DNA from: Lysobacterales bacterium
Lineage (GTDB): Bacteria; Pseudomonadota; Gammaproteobacteria; Xanthomonadales; SZUA-36
DNA length: 62,498 bases
Direction of reading: 5' to 3'
Assembly: GCA_013042915.1 (NCBI GenBank)
Contig: JABDPF010000061.1
Coordinates: 1 to 62,498, forward strand
The position numbers and the translations under genes were made by a program. Shown piece after piece: positions 52,522 through 61,241 of this stretch (position 1 is the first letter of the stretch; the number at the start of each line of letters is the position of its first letter). The notes under the pieces were generated by a model. That model worked only from the letters and a program-made list of their open reading frames with translations, had not been told where the DNA came from and ran no database searches.

Positions 52522-53047
52522 GGTCGCGTTCCCGCGCCATCCGATCCAGCAGCAGGGCCAGGCTGACCTGCCGGTTCAGCGCGCCCACTGACATGGTGGC
52601 TCCGGTGATACCGTCGATATGCCGGTCCAGGCGGTTTTCCGAGTCCAGGCCGGCCGCCTCGTACTGGCGCACGAACGCGTCGCGGTGGACCTCGCCCCCG
52701 CGGCTCTCACGGTATACCAGCACGCTGACGCGTTCGACGCGGCCCCGGTTCACCACGATTCCCGTAGTGATGGGCTCGGTTTTACCTATTTCGTCCAGGA
52801 TCCAGGCCGTCTTGCCGTCCGCAGCGCAGTAGCGCACGCGGGCGCCCGGGAAGGGCCGGTCGAGCAGTTGCTGGATCTCTGCTTTTGCCGGAGCTTTCAG
52901 CCAAAGGGCTTTTTTCTGGCAAGCGGGCAGGTGCATGTCGAGAAACGCCGGGGGGGAGAGATGAACGGTCTCGCGCGCGAAAGCGGCCTGGCTGGCGAGG
53001 AGGAGCAGCCAGGCCGCGATCGCGCATCGATAGAGCACCTTTTCCAT
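52511..53047 (-). CDS. Exported FMN-binding protein
   Basis: This FMN-binding domain protein of 178 residues has a Sec signal (AAWLLLLASQAAFA). The covalent flavin attachment motif HIDGITGATMSVGAL provides the acceptor Thr. ApbE normally attaches FMN to the Thr of this motif, but apbE is not in the window. VLVYRESRGGEVHRDAFVRQY is the conserved strand before it. Its stop overlaps the PepSY protein start and its own ATG abuts the porin stop, so the three are tightly coupled. It probably acts as a periplasmic one- or two-electron carrier; the final acceptor is unknown. Confidence 0.85.
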   Translation of the reverse strand: MEKVLYRCAIAAWLLLLASQAAFARETVHLSPPAFLDMHLPACQKKALWLKAPAKAEIQQLLDRPFPGARVRYCAADGKTAWILDEIGKTEPITTGIVVNRGRVERVSVLVYRESRGGEVHRDAFVRQYEAAGLDSENRLDRHIDGITGATMSVGALNRQVSLALLLDRMARERDRDG

Positions 53048-54285
53048 CAGAACTGGTAGCCGACGCCGAGGTTCCAGCCGTCGTACTCGCTCTTGCCGGC
53101 CGGAGCGTCCTGGTCCTGGTAGTCAAGCTTGAACACCACGTTGGGATGCAGCCAGTAGTTCACACCAACATCCCACTGGGTGTACTCGCTGTCGGTGGCG
53201 TTGCCTGCCCTGTTGTCCCATTGGTTGTAGCGGGCAAATACGCCCCAGCTGCTGTTGAAACGCCAGCTCGGTTCGACGTACCAGCCCGCCTGGCGATCGG
53301 CGCCGATAGCCTGGGGTCCGGCGCCGTCCAGGGACCAGTCGGCGTAAAGCGCGCGCAGGCCGAAGTGCTTGCGCTGAAATGCTGCGTGGGCGCTGTACAG
53401 CCAGGCGCCACCCGCCGTCGGATCGGTCTCCTGGGTGATGTCTTGCTGGTACTGCACGCTGGCCGACAGCTCCAGGCCCGGAATCCCCAGCCAGCGCAGG
53501 CGCCCGGTGTAGGCCTGCGAGTCGAAACGGGCCTTGGCCGTTTTCTGCCGGCCGGCGCGAATGGCGTAACCGTCCTCCGCGGTGGTAAAGAGCCCGGAGT
53601 GCACGCCGAAGTCGTAGCGGAACGCGTCGGCAAAGCGGCCGGTCAGGGCGGCGCCACCCTCCCACCAGGTGGTCGGGATGATGTTCTTTTCCACCGGGTT
53701 TCGCTCGGTCCCGTAGAAGGTCGGCGGCTCGTGGGTCTCGTTCAGGATGCCCACCGGAACAAGGAATACGCCGGCTTTGAAACTATGGTTTTGCGCCCAA
53801 TCGTACTCGACGTAGGCCTGCTCGAGTTCCACTTCGCCCGGTTTGCCGTCTCCGGCCAGGGCGTGCTCGATTTCCAGTTCGCTGTTGAAGCGCAAGCGGT
53901 CGGTGAAATCGTGCTGATAGAACAGAACGAAGCGGTGCAGGTCCAGCTCGTTCTTGGACTCGCCGTTGAGCTGGTTGTCCAGCATGTTGACATGCAGTTC
54001 GCCGTACCCACCCAGCTTGACCGGGGAGACCGCCGGGGCGGGTTGGCTGTCCATGGTGTCGGCGAGGATTTCGGCCTTTTCGTTGGCCTCCTCGCTCGAC
54101 TGGGTGTTGGACTCAACCCGCTCGCTCAGCATCTGCAGGCTGGCGCGGGTGGCGTCCAGTTGTTGCTGCAGCAACTCGATCTGTTGCTGCTGGGCCTCGA
54201 TCAGGGCGCGAACCTCTTCAGATTGGGCTTCGGCAAATGCCGGGTATCCGGCGACGAGCATGGCCGTCATCAGAAAGCGCTTCAT
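53047..54285 (-). CDS. Outer-membrane porin, OprO/OprP-like
   Basis: This is an outer-membrane beta-barrel of 412 residues. A signal peptide (MKRFLMTAMLVAGYPAFA) is followed by a coiled coil (LIEAQQQQIELLQQQLDA) that would trimerise or span the periplasm. A barrel then begins at KLGGYGELHVNM and ends with the aromatic terminus GVGYQF. It looks like the phosphate-selective porin O/P family, though specificity is not implied. It is the first gene of the operon with the FMN-binding and PepSY genes and has Fur and FNR-type boxes in front. Confidence 0.85.
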   Translation of the reverse strand: MKRFLMTAMLVAGYPAFAEAQSEEVRALIEAQQQQIELLQQQLDATRASLQMLSERVESNTQSSEEANEKAEILADTMDSQPAPAVSPVKLGGYGELHVNMLDNQLNGESKNELDLHRFVLFYQHDFTDRLRFNSELEIEHALAGDGKPGEVELEQAYVEYDWAQNHSFKAGVFLVPVGILNETHEPPTFYGTERNPVEKNIIPTTWWEGGAALTGRFADAFRYDFGVHSGLFTTAEDGYAIRAGRQKTAKARFDSQAYTGRLRWLGIPGLELSASVQYQQDITQETDPTAGGAWLYSAHAAFQRKHFGLRALYADWSLDGAGPQAIGADRQAGWYVEPSWRFNSSWGVFARYNQWDNRAGNATDSEYTQWDVGVNYWLHPNVVFKLDYQDQDAPAGKSEYDGWNLGVGYQF

Positions 54286-54330
54286 TATTGTTTTACTCCA
54301 CGAAATGTTGACTGGATGGACGAAATTTTA

Positions 54331-54347
54331 ATGAGAATGATTCTCAT
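54331..54347. promoter_or_regulatory. Fur box
   Basis: ATGAGAATGATTCTCAT is a perfect 8-1-8 palindrome. It fits the Fur 7-1-7 core TGATAATNATTATCA at 12 of 14 defined bases. It covers the predicted -10 and start of the porin operon, where Fur-Fe would repress. Confidence 0.85.
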
Positions 54348-54348
54348 A

Positions 54349-54369
54349 CGCAAATAATTATCATTTGCG
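54349..54369. promoter_or_regulatory. Second, weaker Fur-like inverted repeat
   Basis: CGCAAAT and ATTTGCG flank AATTATC. The centre AATAATTATCATT resembles a second Fur site next to the first, as in tandem Fur operators. Confidence 0.5.
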
Positions 54370-54370
54370 T

Positions 54371-54384
54371 TTGATCTAAGTCAA
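54371..54384. promoter_or_regulatory. FNR/Anr-type box near the porin operon
   Basis: TTGATCTAAGTCAA matches the FNR consensus at 9 of 10 defined bases, with the same A-to-G variant as the ubiU box. It is 41.5 bases from a start at 54336 for the porin operon, with TATGAG (54343-54348, minus strand) as the -10. It could also act on the divergent transporter gene. Confidence 0.7.
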
Positions 54385-54507
54385 TTTCGTTGAAGATCCC
54401 GGCGATCGGATAACCGCCGCGAGCACTGCGATTTACACGAGGGCAGGAAATTCTTTAGGATGCCGGACGAGTAAACGTCGAATGGCCGAGTCGGGGGAAG
54501 TACAGCA

Positions 54508-55881
54508 ATGAATAATCAAACGAAGGTCCGCTGGTCTTCGCAACTCACTTTCATGATGGCCGCCGTCGGCTCCGCGGTCGGCCTGGCGAATATCTACCGC
54601 TTTCCCTACACGGCCGGTGTCAGCGGCGGCGGCGCCTTCGTTCTGATCTACCTGGGCGCCGTGTTACTGCTGGCTTTGCCGCTGGTGATCGCGGAACTCA
54701 TGGTGGGGCGGCGCGGCAAGGCCGCCCCGCCGCAGGCCCTGCGCAACGTGGCGGCGGAGTCCGGCCTGTCATCGCGCTGGGGCTGGATGGGCGTGGTCCT
54801 CGGGGGTATCGGCGGCATGCTGGCGCTTTCCTTTTACTCGGTGGTGGGGGGCTGGACGATGGCGTTCACGGTCGAAATGGCCACCGGCGCGGCGAGCGGC
54901 TCGGTCGAACAGGCCAAGAACCTGTTCGGGCAATTGAACGCGAACCCATGGGGCGTCCTGACCTGGTTCACCATCTTCATCGGCGCCACCATCGTGATTT
55001 CGGCCCGGGGCATCCGCGGAGGTGTCGAACGGGCCGTCAAGCTGATGATGCCGGCCCTGCTGGTCATCCTTGTGTTGATGGTGGGTTATGCCATGAGCGT
55101 GGGCGAGTTCCAGCGCGCGGTAGACTTCCTGTTCACGCCGGATTTCAGCAAGGTCGACGCGAGCGTCTTCCTGGCGGCTGCCGGCCAGGCGTTCTTTTCG
55201 GTCAGCGTGGGGCTGACGGCACTGGTGGCATACGGCTCCTACATTCGACGCGATACGGCTATCCCGCAGTCGGCCCTGGTAATCGTGGGTGTCGACACCG
55301 TGGTGGCGCTTCTCGCCGGACTGGCCATTTTTCCGATCATCTTCGCCTTCGGCGTGGAGCCCGACGCCGGGCCCGGCCTGGTGTTCATCACGCTGCCCAT
55401 CGTGTTTGCCGGCATGCCCGGCGGCGGCTTCTTCGGAGCGCTGTTTTTCCTGCTTCTGCTGTTTGCCGCCCTGACCTCGTCGATCGGCATGCTCGAGGCC
55501 CCGGTCTCCTGGCTGGCCGAACGCACCCGCCTGGGTCGGACCGGCGCCGCGCTGGCGGCCGGCGGTGTGAGCTGGAGTCTCGGCATCCTGGCCGCGCTGT
55601 CCTTCAACGTGCTGGGTGACGTTCACCCGCTGGGCGGCGTTCCCCTCTTTGCGGGCAAAACGTTTTTCGACCTGTTTGACTTCATGGTCGTCAACCTGAT
55701 GATGCCGCTGGGCGGTATCCTGATCGCGATCTTCGTCGGTTGGCGAATCAAGGGCCGCTTCAGCCGCGCAGAACTGTATGGAGACCGGTCGACACCCTGG
55801 TTCGGGGCCTGGCGGTTTCTGCTCCGCTGGTTCGCACCGGTCGTGCTGACAGGCATCTTTCTCGACATGCTGATTCAATAG
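54508..55881 (+). CDS. Sodium-dependent transporter, NSS/SNF family
   Basis: This is an amino-acid/Na+ symporter of the LeuT/MhsT family, 457 residues with about 11 helices. The TM1 signature AAVGSAVGLANIYRFPYTAG and the following GGGAFVLIYL are clear (AVGLGNxWRFPY in other members). The unwound TM6 region is also recognisable (AAAGQAFFSVSVGLTALVAYGSY). It is preceded by GGGGAAG. It diverges from the porin operon across a 222-base spacer with Fur and FNR-type boxes. The peptidase gene follows 89 bases later on the same strand. Substrate: probably an amino acid such as tryptophan or tyrosine (unknown). Confidence 0.9.
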   Translation: MNNQTKVRWSSQLTFMMAAVGSAVGLANIYRFPYTAGVSGGGAFVLIYLGAVLLLALPLVIAELMVGRRGKAAPPQALRNVAAESGLSSRWGWMGVVLGGIGGMLALSFYSVVGGWTMAFTVEMATGAASGSVEQAKNLFGQLNANPWGVLTWFTIFIGATIVISARGIRGGVERAVKLMMPALLVILVLMVGYAMSVGEFQRAVDFLFTPDFSKVDASVFLAAAGQAFFSVSVGLTALVAYGSYIRRDTAIPQSALVIVGVDTVVALLAGLAIFPIIFAFGVEPDAGPGLVFITLPIVFAGMPGGGFFGALFFLLLLFAALTSSIGMLEAPVSWLAERTRLGRTGAALAAGGVSWSLGILAALSFNVLGDVHPLGGVPLFAGKTFFDLFDFMVVNLMMPLGGILIAIFVGWRIKGRFSRAELYGDRSTPWFGAWRFLLRWFAPVVLTGIFLDMLIQ

Positions 55882-55970
55882 GTCGCCACGACTGCGAAAA
55901 ACTTTTCACAGGGGTGCATTTGCCGTATTTCTCCGTATACTTCGGTGTCCTCGTCATTCCAGGAAATTCC

Positions 55971-58058
55971 ATGACCCGCAAAACCCGATCTTTTTATCGC
56001 ACCTCCGCCCTTGCCGGCTGGTTGATCGCCGCAATCCTGTCCGCACCGGCCATCGCCGATGAGGGCATGTGGACCGTGCATGATTTTCCGTCCGATGGCG
56101 TGTATGAACGCTACAGCGTCGAGGTCGGCGAAGACTGGTTGAACCGCGTTCAGAAATCGACGGTCCGGCTGGACGGCGGCTGCACCGGCTCGTTCGCCTC
56201 GGCCGATGGACTGGTGCTGACCAATAACCACTGCGTCTGGGGCTGCGTGCGGAACCTCTCCAGCGACGAGGAGAACCTCTCCGAAACCGGCTTCCTGGCC
56301 GCTGAACGGGGCGAGGAGCGGCAGTGTCCCGGCGCCAGAATCTCGGTTCTGCACGATTACGAGAACGTCACCGAAAAGGTCCACGCGGTTGCCATGGGTA
56401 AATCGGAGGCGGTGGCCAACCAGGATCGCAAGGCCCTGCTCTCCAGGCTGGAAAAGGAGTGCGAGAACGAGGGCGAACTCAGCTGCGAGTCGGTCAGCCT
56501 TTACCACGGTGGCGAGTATTACCTCTACAAGTACCGCCGTTACGACGACGTGCGCCTGGTGTTCGCACCTGAACTGCCGATCGCGGCCTTTGGCGGAGAC
56601 CCGGATAATTTCAATTTCCCGCGTTGGAATCTCGACATGTCCTTTTTGCGCGTATACGAGGACGGCAAACCCGCGCAAACCCCCGAATTCCTGCCCTGGC
56701 GCCAGGGTGGCGCACAGGAAAACGAAGCCGTGTTCGTATCCGGACACCCAGGCAACACAGACCGCCTGCTGACCGTGGCTGAACTCGAAGAGCGCCGCAA
56801 CCACTACTTGCCTGATCGGCTGATCTTCTATTCCGAGTTTCGCGGAAGGATGATCGAATGGGCCCGCAGCGGCGACGAGGCGGCGCGCCAGGTGCAACAG
56901 CGCATCCTGGGCTATGAAAACGGCATCAAGGTGTGGCGCAATCAGCTCAAAAGCCTAGCCGATGCCGATCAGATGGCGCGCAAGACCCAGGCCGAGACCG
57001 ACTTGAGGGAGGCCGTGATGGCCGACCCCGAACTGGCCGAAGCCTACGGCGGCGCCTGGGATACAGTGGAGCGCGCCTTGGGGGCCTGGTCCGTGATCTC
57101 CGACGAGTACCGTTTCATCGAGAGCCGGCGCGGCTTCATGGGCTCGCTGTTCGGTTGGGGGCGGACGCTGGTGCGCGGCACCGGTGAGCGAGAAAAACCC
57201 AACGACGAGCGCCTGCGCGCCTACCGCGACACGGCCTTGCCGCGGGTCGAGCAACGCCTGCTCTCCGCAACCCCGGTGAATTCCGGTTTCGAGACGCTGG
57301 GCCTCGCCTTCTCCCTTGACAAGTTACGTGAAACCCTCGGGCCCGACCACGAAGTCGTCAGGAACGTCCTCGCCAAAGAAAGTCCGCGCGCGCTCGCCGA
57401 GCGCCTGGTGACAAACAGCCGCCTGTCCGACCCTGCGTATCGAAAGGAGCTGTGGGAGGGCGGCGTGAAGGCCGTGGCGGCCTCCGATGATCCGGTGATC
57501 GTTCTGATCAGAAACATAGAGCAAAAGGCACGCGCCTTGAGAAAACGCTACGAAGACGAGGTCGAGGCGCCACTCGCCCAGGCCTCTGAGCAAATAGCGA
57601 AGGCCCGCTTCGCCATCCTCGGCAAGAAGGTCTACCCGGACGCCACGTTTACGTTGCGCGTGACCTATGGCGCCGTCGAGGGCTGGGTTGAGAAAGGCGA
57701 GCCCGTTTATCCCTTCACCACGCTCGAGAGAACGTATGGGCGCGCGACCGGCGAAGACCCGTTCCGACTGCCCGACAGCTGGCTGGACGCGCGTGAGCGT
57801 CTCGACCTGGATACCCGGTACAACTTCGTTTCGACCACCGACATCATTGGCGGCAATTCGGGCAGCCCGGTGATCAATGGCGCGGGCGAACTGGTGGGCC
57901 TCGCCTTTGACGGCAATATCCATTCAATCGCGGGCGGGTACTGGTTCGACGAGCGGGTGAACCGCACGGTGTCGGTCCACGTGGATGCGATGCTCGAAGC
58001 GCTCGAGGTCATCTACGGCGCCGACACGCTGCTAGGGGAACTCAACATCCAGCGATAA
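55971..58058 (+). CDS. S46 dipeptidyl-peptidase, DPP7-like
   Basis: This exported serine peptidase of 695 residues releases dipeptides from the N-terminus. The signal peptide ends LSAPAIADE. The chymotrypsin-like catalytic residues are in LTNNHCVWG (His), FPRWNLDMSF (Asp) and GGNSGSPVING (Ser). The residue that decides P1 choice is Gly in LAFDGNIHS. In the family this position is Gly in DPP7 (bulky hydrophobic P1) and Arg in DPP11 (acidic P1), so DPP7-like specificity is expected. I chose the ATG at 55971, with AGGA just ahead. It lies between an amino-acid transporter and other transport genes, consistent with peptide feeding. Confidence 0.93.
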   Translation: MTRKTRSFYRTSALAGWLIAAILSAPAIADEGMWTVHDFPSDGVYERYSVEVGEDWLNRVQKSTVRLDGGCTGSFASADGLVLTNNHCVWGCVRNLSSDEENLSETGFLAAERGEERQCPGARISVLHDYENVTEKVHAVAMGKSEAVANQDRKALLSRLEKECENEGELSCESVSLYHGGEYYLYKYRRYDDVRLVFAPELPIAAFGGDPDNFNFPRWNLDMSFLRVYEDGKPAQTPEFLPWRQGGAQENEAVFVSGHPGNTDRLLTVAELEERRNHYLPDRLIFYSEFRGRMIEWARSGDEAARQVQQRILGYENGIKVWRNQLKSLADADQMARKTQAETDLREAVMADPELAEAYGGAWDTVERALGAWSVISDEYRFIESRRGFMGSLFGWGRTLVRGTGEREKPNDERLRAYRDTALPRVEQRLLSATPVNSGFETLGLAFSLDKLRETLGPDHEVVRNVLAKESPRALAERLVTNSRLSDPAYRKELWEGGVKAVAASDDPVIVLIRNIEQKARALRKRYEDEVEAPLAQASEQIAKARFAILGKKVYPDATFTLRVTYGAVEGWVEKGEPVYPFTTLERTYGRATGEDPFRLPDSWLDARERLDLDTRYNFVSTTDIIGGNSGSPVINGAGELVGLAFDGNIHSIAGGYWFDERVNRTVSVHVDAMLEALEVIYGADTLLGELNIQR

Positions 58059-58063
58059 GCGGA

Positions 58064-58087
58064 GCGGCGTCCCGCGGGGGACGCCGC
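58064..58087. terminator. Hairpin between convergent genes
   Basis: GCGGCGTCCC (58064-58073) and GGGACGCCGC (58078-58087) form a 10-bp stem with loop GCGG. It lies between the S46 stop and the YbhB-like stop. There is no U-tract, so it may block transcription less efficiently. Confidence 0.6.
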
Positions 58088-58102
58088 CAGACTGGCGATG
58101 CC

Positions 58103-58732
58103 TCATACCAGCACGTCCGGGTTCAGTGAATACAGGCCCGTCAAGGTTGCCTGGCGCAGAACGTGGGGCGCCATGGCTTCGCGCACCTCATCGCCCACGA
58201 ACGTACCCTCCACCGGGCAGCGTTCCACGTCCAGGGCGTACAGTGTGAACACGTAATGATGGACCAGGCTGTCGTTCCACGGCGGGCAGGGCCCGTCGTA
58301 TCCGAAATACTGGCCCGCCATGTCGTCATCGCCTGCGAACCACTCGGTGTAATTGTTGAGACCGTGGCGCATGCCGCCATCGGCGTCGGGGCCGGCCTTG
58401 CCGCCCGGGGTCACGCCGTCGGAGTGCGCGCCCTCCGCCAGCCCGCCGTGCGTGGCCGGTATGTCGACCAGCACCCAGTGGTAGAAATCGCAGCGAGGCA
58501 GGTCGGCGGGCACCACGCGGCCTTCCTGGTTGACGTCGTCCGGCTTCGTGGGCACGTCCGGATCATGGCAGATGAGCACCAGGGAACGGGTGCCGGCGGG
58601 CAGATCCGACCAGGCGAGGGCCGGGTTACGATTGGGCGCCAGGGCCACGTGGTTTTCCGGATCGGCCACGCAGAACGCGTTGTTGCCGGGAATAACTTGG
58701 CCGTCTTCGAAATTCGAACTGCTGAGTTTCAT
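58103..58732 (-). CDS. YbhB/YbcL family phosphatidylethanolamine-binding-like protein
   Basis: This 209-residue protein belongs to the PEBP/Raf-kinase-inhibitor-like family found in bacteria as YbhB and YbcL. It has LICHDPDVPTKPDDV (the D-P-D-x-P pocket), CDFYHWVLVDIPA, GYDGPCPPWNDSLVHHYVFTLYALD and a typical length. The pocket binds an anionic group; the cellular role is unknown. The ATG at 58732 has AGGAG upstream. It diverges from the MEMO gene. Confidence 0.9.
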   Translation of the reverse strand: MKLSSSNFEDGQVIPGNNAFCVADPENHVALAPNRNPALAWSDLPAGTRSLVLICHDPDVPTKPDDVNQEGRVVPADLPRCDFYHWVLVDIPATHGGLAEGAHSDGVTPGGKAGPDADGGMRHGLNNYTEWFAGDDDMAGQYFGYDGPCPPWNDSLVHHYVFTLYALDVERCPVEGTFVGDEVREAMAPHVLRQATLTGLYSLNPDVLV

Positions 58733-58861
58733 TCCGTTTCTCCTTTGCCAGTCTTCAATTATCCAAAAGCCGGGGTAGTTTGTCGAAAGTGACCGCCGGT
58801 CGGCGGAAATTCTCGGCAAATTTTCAGCGAAAAGCCCGGGATAGGCGTACAATTGAACATT

Positions 58862-59686
58862 ATGAAACGAATCAGAAAGCCCGCGGTGGCCGGTTCGTTT
58901 TATCCGGCCGACCCTGCCGAATTGCGCTCTGCACTCGCAAGGCTTCTGGACCCCTTTACACTCGAATCCCGCCAGACCGCCGGCGCTCCCCCGCGCGCAC
59001 TGGTCGTGCCGCATGCCGGCCTCGATTTCTCGGGCTCGGTAGCCGCGTCCGCCTATGCTCGGCTGCTGCCGTTCACCCAACGCTACCGGCGCGTGGTACT
59101 GCTCGGCCCGGCCCATGGACAGTCATTCGAGGGTATTGCACTTCCCGGCGTCGAGGCTTTTGCAACCCCGCTGGGAAGCGTCGTAGTGGATGCCGAGGCC
59201 ATCGATTCCCTCGCTCAACCCTGGGTCTTCGTTGATGAAGACGCGCACCGCTTCGAGCACAGCATCGAGGTGCAACTGCCCTTCTTGCAGACGGCGCTCT
59301 CGCGATTTCAAATCGTGCCCCTGTTGGTGGGAAAAACCCGTGCGGACACCGTGGCCCGGGTCATCGAGGACCTGTGCGACGCCGAGGCAACCCTGCTGGT
59401 GGTCAGCACCGACCTGACTCACGACTCCCGGTGCCGGGATGCCAGGATCCACGACTACCGGACGCGATCCGCCATCGAGTCACTGGACCCGGAACAGATC
59501 GGCGCGTCAGACGCGTGCGGCGCCGCGGCCCTCAGGGGTTTGCTCAAAGCCGCTGCCCACTGCGGCCTGGAGGCAGAGACCCTGGACATGCGCAATTCCC
59601 ACGAGACCATCGGCTCGCGCAACCACGTCGTGGGTTACGGGGCATGGGTATTCCGGGGCCGCGAGTTGAGCCAGGCTGCCGTTTGA
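58862..59686 (+). CDS. MEMO family protein (AmmeMemoRadiSam protein B)
   Basis: This 274-residue protein of the MEMO1 family opens with RKPAVAGSFYPADPAEL, then VPHAGLDFSGSVAASAY (His) and LGPAHGQSFEGIALPG (His). A Cys follows in SDACGAAALRGLLKAA, completing the metal-site set used by other members. In other genomes it is found with AMMECR1 and a radical-SAM gene; neither is present here. A TACAAT (58848-58853) ends 8 bases before the ATG, so the transcript may be leaderless. The biochemical role is uncertain. Confidence 0.85.
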   Translation: MKRIRKPAVAGSFYPADPAELRSALARLLDPFTLESRQTAGAPPRALVVPHAGLDFSGSVAASAYARLLPFTQRYRRVVLLGPAHGQSFEGIALPGVEAFATPLGSVVVDAEAIDSLAQPWVFVDEDAHRFEHSIEVQLPFLQTALSRFQIVPLLVGKTRADTVARVIEDLCDAEATLLVVSTDLTHDSRCRDARIHDYRTRSAIESLDPEQIGASDACGAAALRGLLKAAAHCGLEAETLDMRNSHETIGSRNHVVGYGAWVFRGRELSQAAV

Positions 59687-59696
59687 GGCGTTTGGC

Positions 59697-61241
59697 TCAG
59701 CCTCCCGCTCTTGAAACCGGGGAAACCCAGCGGTTGTAAATGACCAGTGACACCGCCGTGGTGCCGGCCAGTGCCGCGAAGAGTATCCACATCCAGTCAG
59801 GCCGGTTGATGCCCTGCGGGCCGAAGTGCTGGTACGCGAGACCGGACAGAAGGCCTCCAAACAGGTTGCCCAGCGCGACACACCAATAGAAATAACCCAT
59901 GTACATGCCGACTTTATCGGGCGGCGCGATACGGCCGGCGTATTCCTTCGAGCGCGGGCTGGCCATCATCTCGCCCACCGAGAAAACCAGAATGGCGGAG
60001 ACGACAATCCAGCCACTCATGCCCAGCAGGTAGAGACCGAAACTGGCGATCGTGACGGTCACGCCCGCAATGATGCTGACCAAAGGCGTGGTGCGGCGCA
60101 TCAGCCAGGAGATAAACACCTGGAAGCAAATAATGCCGAAGGCGTTCAGGTTGATCAGGTGCTCGGGCTTGACCTGGCCGTTCTGCAACACGGCCCTTGA
60201 CCAGTTGCTGGTGTCAAACCCGAGCGACTGCGCGATTCCGGTTACCCACGCCGCCACGGGCGAGAACGTCGTTATCAGGTCGCTGGTGTCCACGTAATCG
60301 CGGATGTACTCGGGAAGCGTCATGAAAATCTGGTTGAAGGAAATCCAGAACCCGGCCATCAGCAGGAGAAACAGCAGGTAGCGGCCTTCGCCGATGCGCA
60401 TCGGCTGCAAAAACCACGGCCCGCTCCCGCGGCGCCCCGAAGCGCGAAACAGAGCGTCAAGGACCAGGTTTCCGCCGATCCAGAACAGGGCCACCCAGCC
60501 GACCAGCGAAAATTCCCACCATTTCGAGCCCATGACCAGGATCACGAGCACGCCGCTTACCAGCAGGAAGAACCGCAGGTTGCCCACCACTTCGACCATC
60601 CCGCGAAACACCTCGCGCAACGAGCGCTGACCTTCGGCCTCCGTGTCGCGGGGCGGCTCCTTGTAGATCAGCAGGCACACCACGGCCATCAGCACGATCC
60701 AGGTCGCCGAGGCATAAAACACCAGGTCCCAGTTCCAGCCGCGCACAATACCGGCGACGATCGGCCCCAGAAAACCACCGACGTTGACCATCATGTAGAA
60801 AATGCCGAAGCCGATCGATCCGTTTTCCTCGTTGGTCGACTTGGCCACCGTCGAGATCACGACCGGCTTGAACATGCCATGACCCACCGCTACCAGGAAA
60901 TAGGTGCCCAGGAAGGGCCAGAAACCGGTCGGCAACGACAACAACAGGTAGGCAGGCGCCATCACGGCGGCGGAAGACAGGAACATTTTGCGATACCCGT
61001 AGCGGTCAGCCAGCGCGCCGAACACCGCCGGGAACAGATACAGGAAGAAAGTTGCCAGGCCCTGGATCACGCCGCGGTCGGCTGAGGAGAACCCGAGGCC
61101 ACCTTCGTCGACCGGTCCGGTCAGGTAGAGCGCGGATACGGCATAAAAACCGTACCAGCCCATCCGCTCGAAAATCTCCATCGTGTTCGCCGCCCAGAAG
61201 GAGCGGGGAAACTGGCGCAGGCCGCCCTGGTTAGCCGTCAT
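59697..61241 (-). CDS. POT/PTR2-like MFS peptide transporter
   Basis: This is an inner-membrane proton-coupled transporter of 514 residues with about 12-14 helices. The first helix contains MEIFERMGWYGFYAVSALYL, the ExxER-x(2)-YG-like signature of oligopeptide transporters. FGALADRYGYRKMFL is MFS motif A. It is convergent to the MEMO gene (10-base gap). It would suit uptake of dipeptides made by the S46 enzyme (inference). Substrate not proven. Confidence 0.8.
   Translation of the reverse strand: MTANQGGLRQFPRSFWAANTMEIFERMGWYGFYAVSALYLTGPVDEGGLGFSSADRGVIQGLATFFLYLFPAVFGALADRYGYRKMFLSSAAVMAPAYLLLSLPTGFWPFLGTYFLVAVGHGMFKPVVISTVAKSTNEENGSIGFGIFYMMVNVGGFLGPIVAGIVRGWNWDLVFYASATWIVLMAVVCLLIYKEPPRDTEAEGQRSLREVFRGMVEVVGNLRFFLLVSGVLVILVMGSKWWEFSLVGWVALFWIGGNLVLDALFRASGRRGSGPWFLQPMRIGEGRYLLFLLLMAGFWISFNQIFMTLPEYIRDYVDTSDLITTFSPVAAWVTGIAQSLGFDTSNWSRAVLQNGQVKPEHLINLNAFGIICFQVFISWLMRRTTPLVSIIAGVTVTIASFGLYLLGMSGWIVVSAILVFSVGEMMASPRSKEYAGRIAPPDKVGMYMGYFYWCVALGNLFGGLLSGLAYQHFGPQGINRPDWMWILFAALAGTTAVSLVIYNRWVSPVSRAGG

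Noticed and set aside
55971-58058. DPP11-type (acidic) specificity for the S46 peptidase
   Set aside because: The deciding position reads Gly (FDGN), as in DPP7, rather than Arg.
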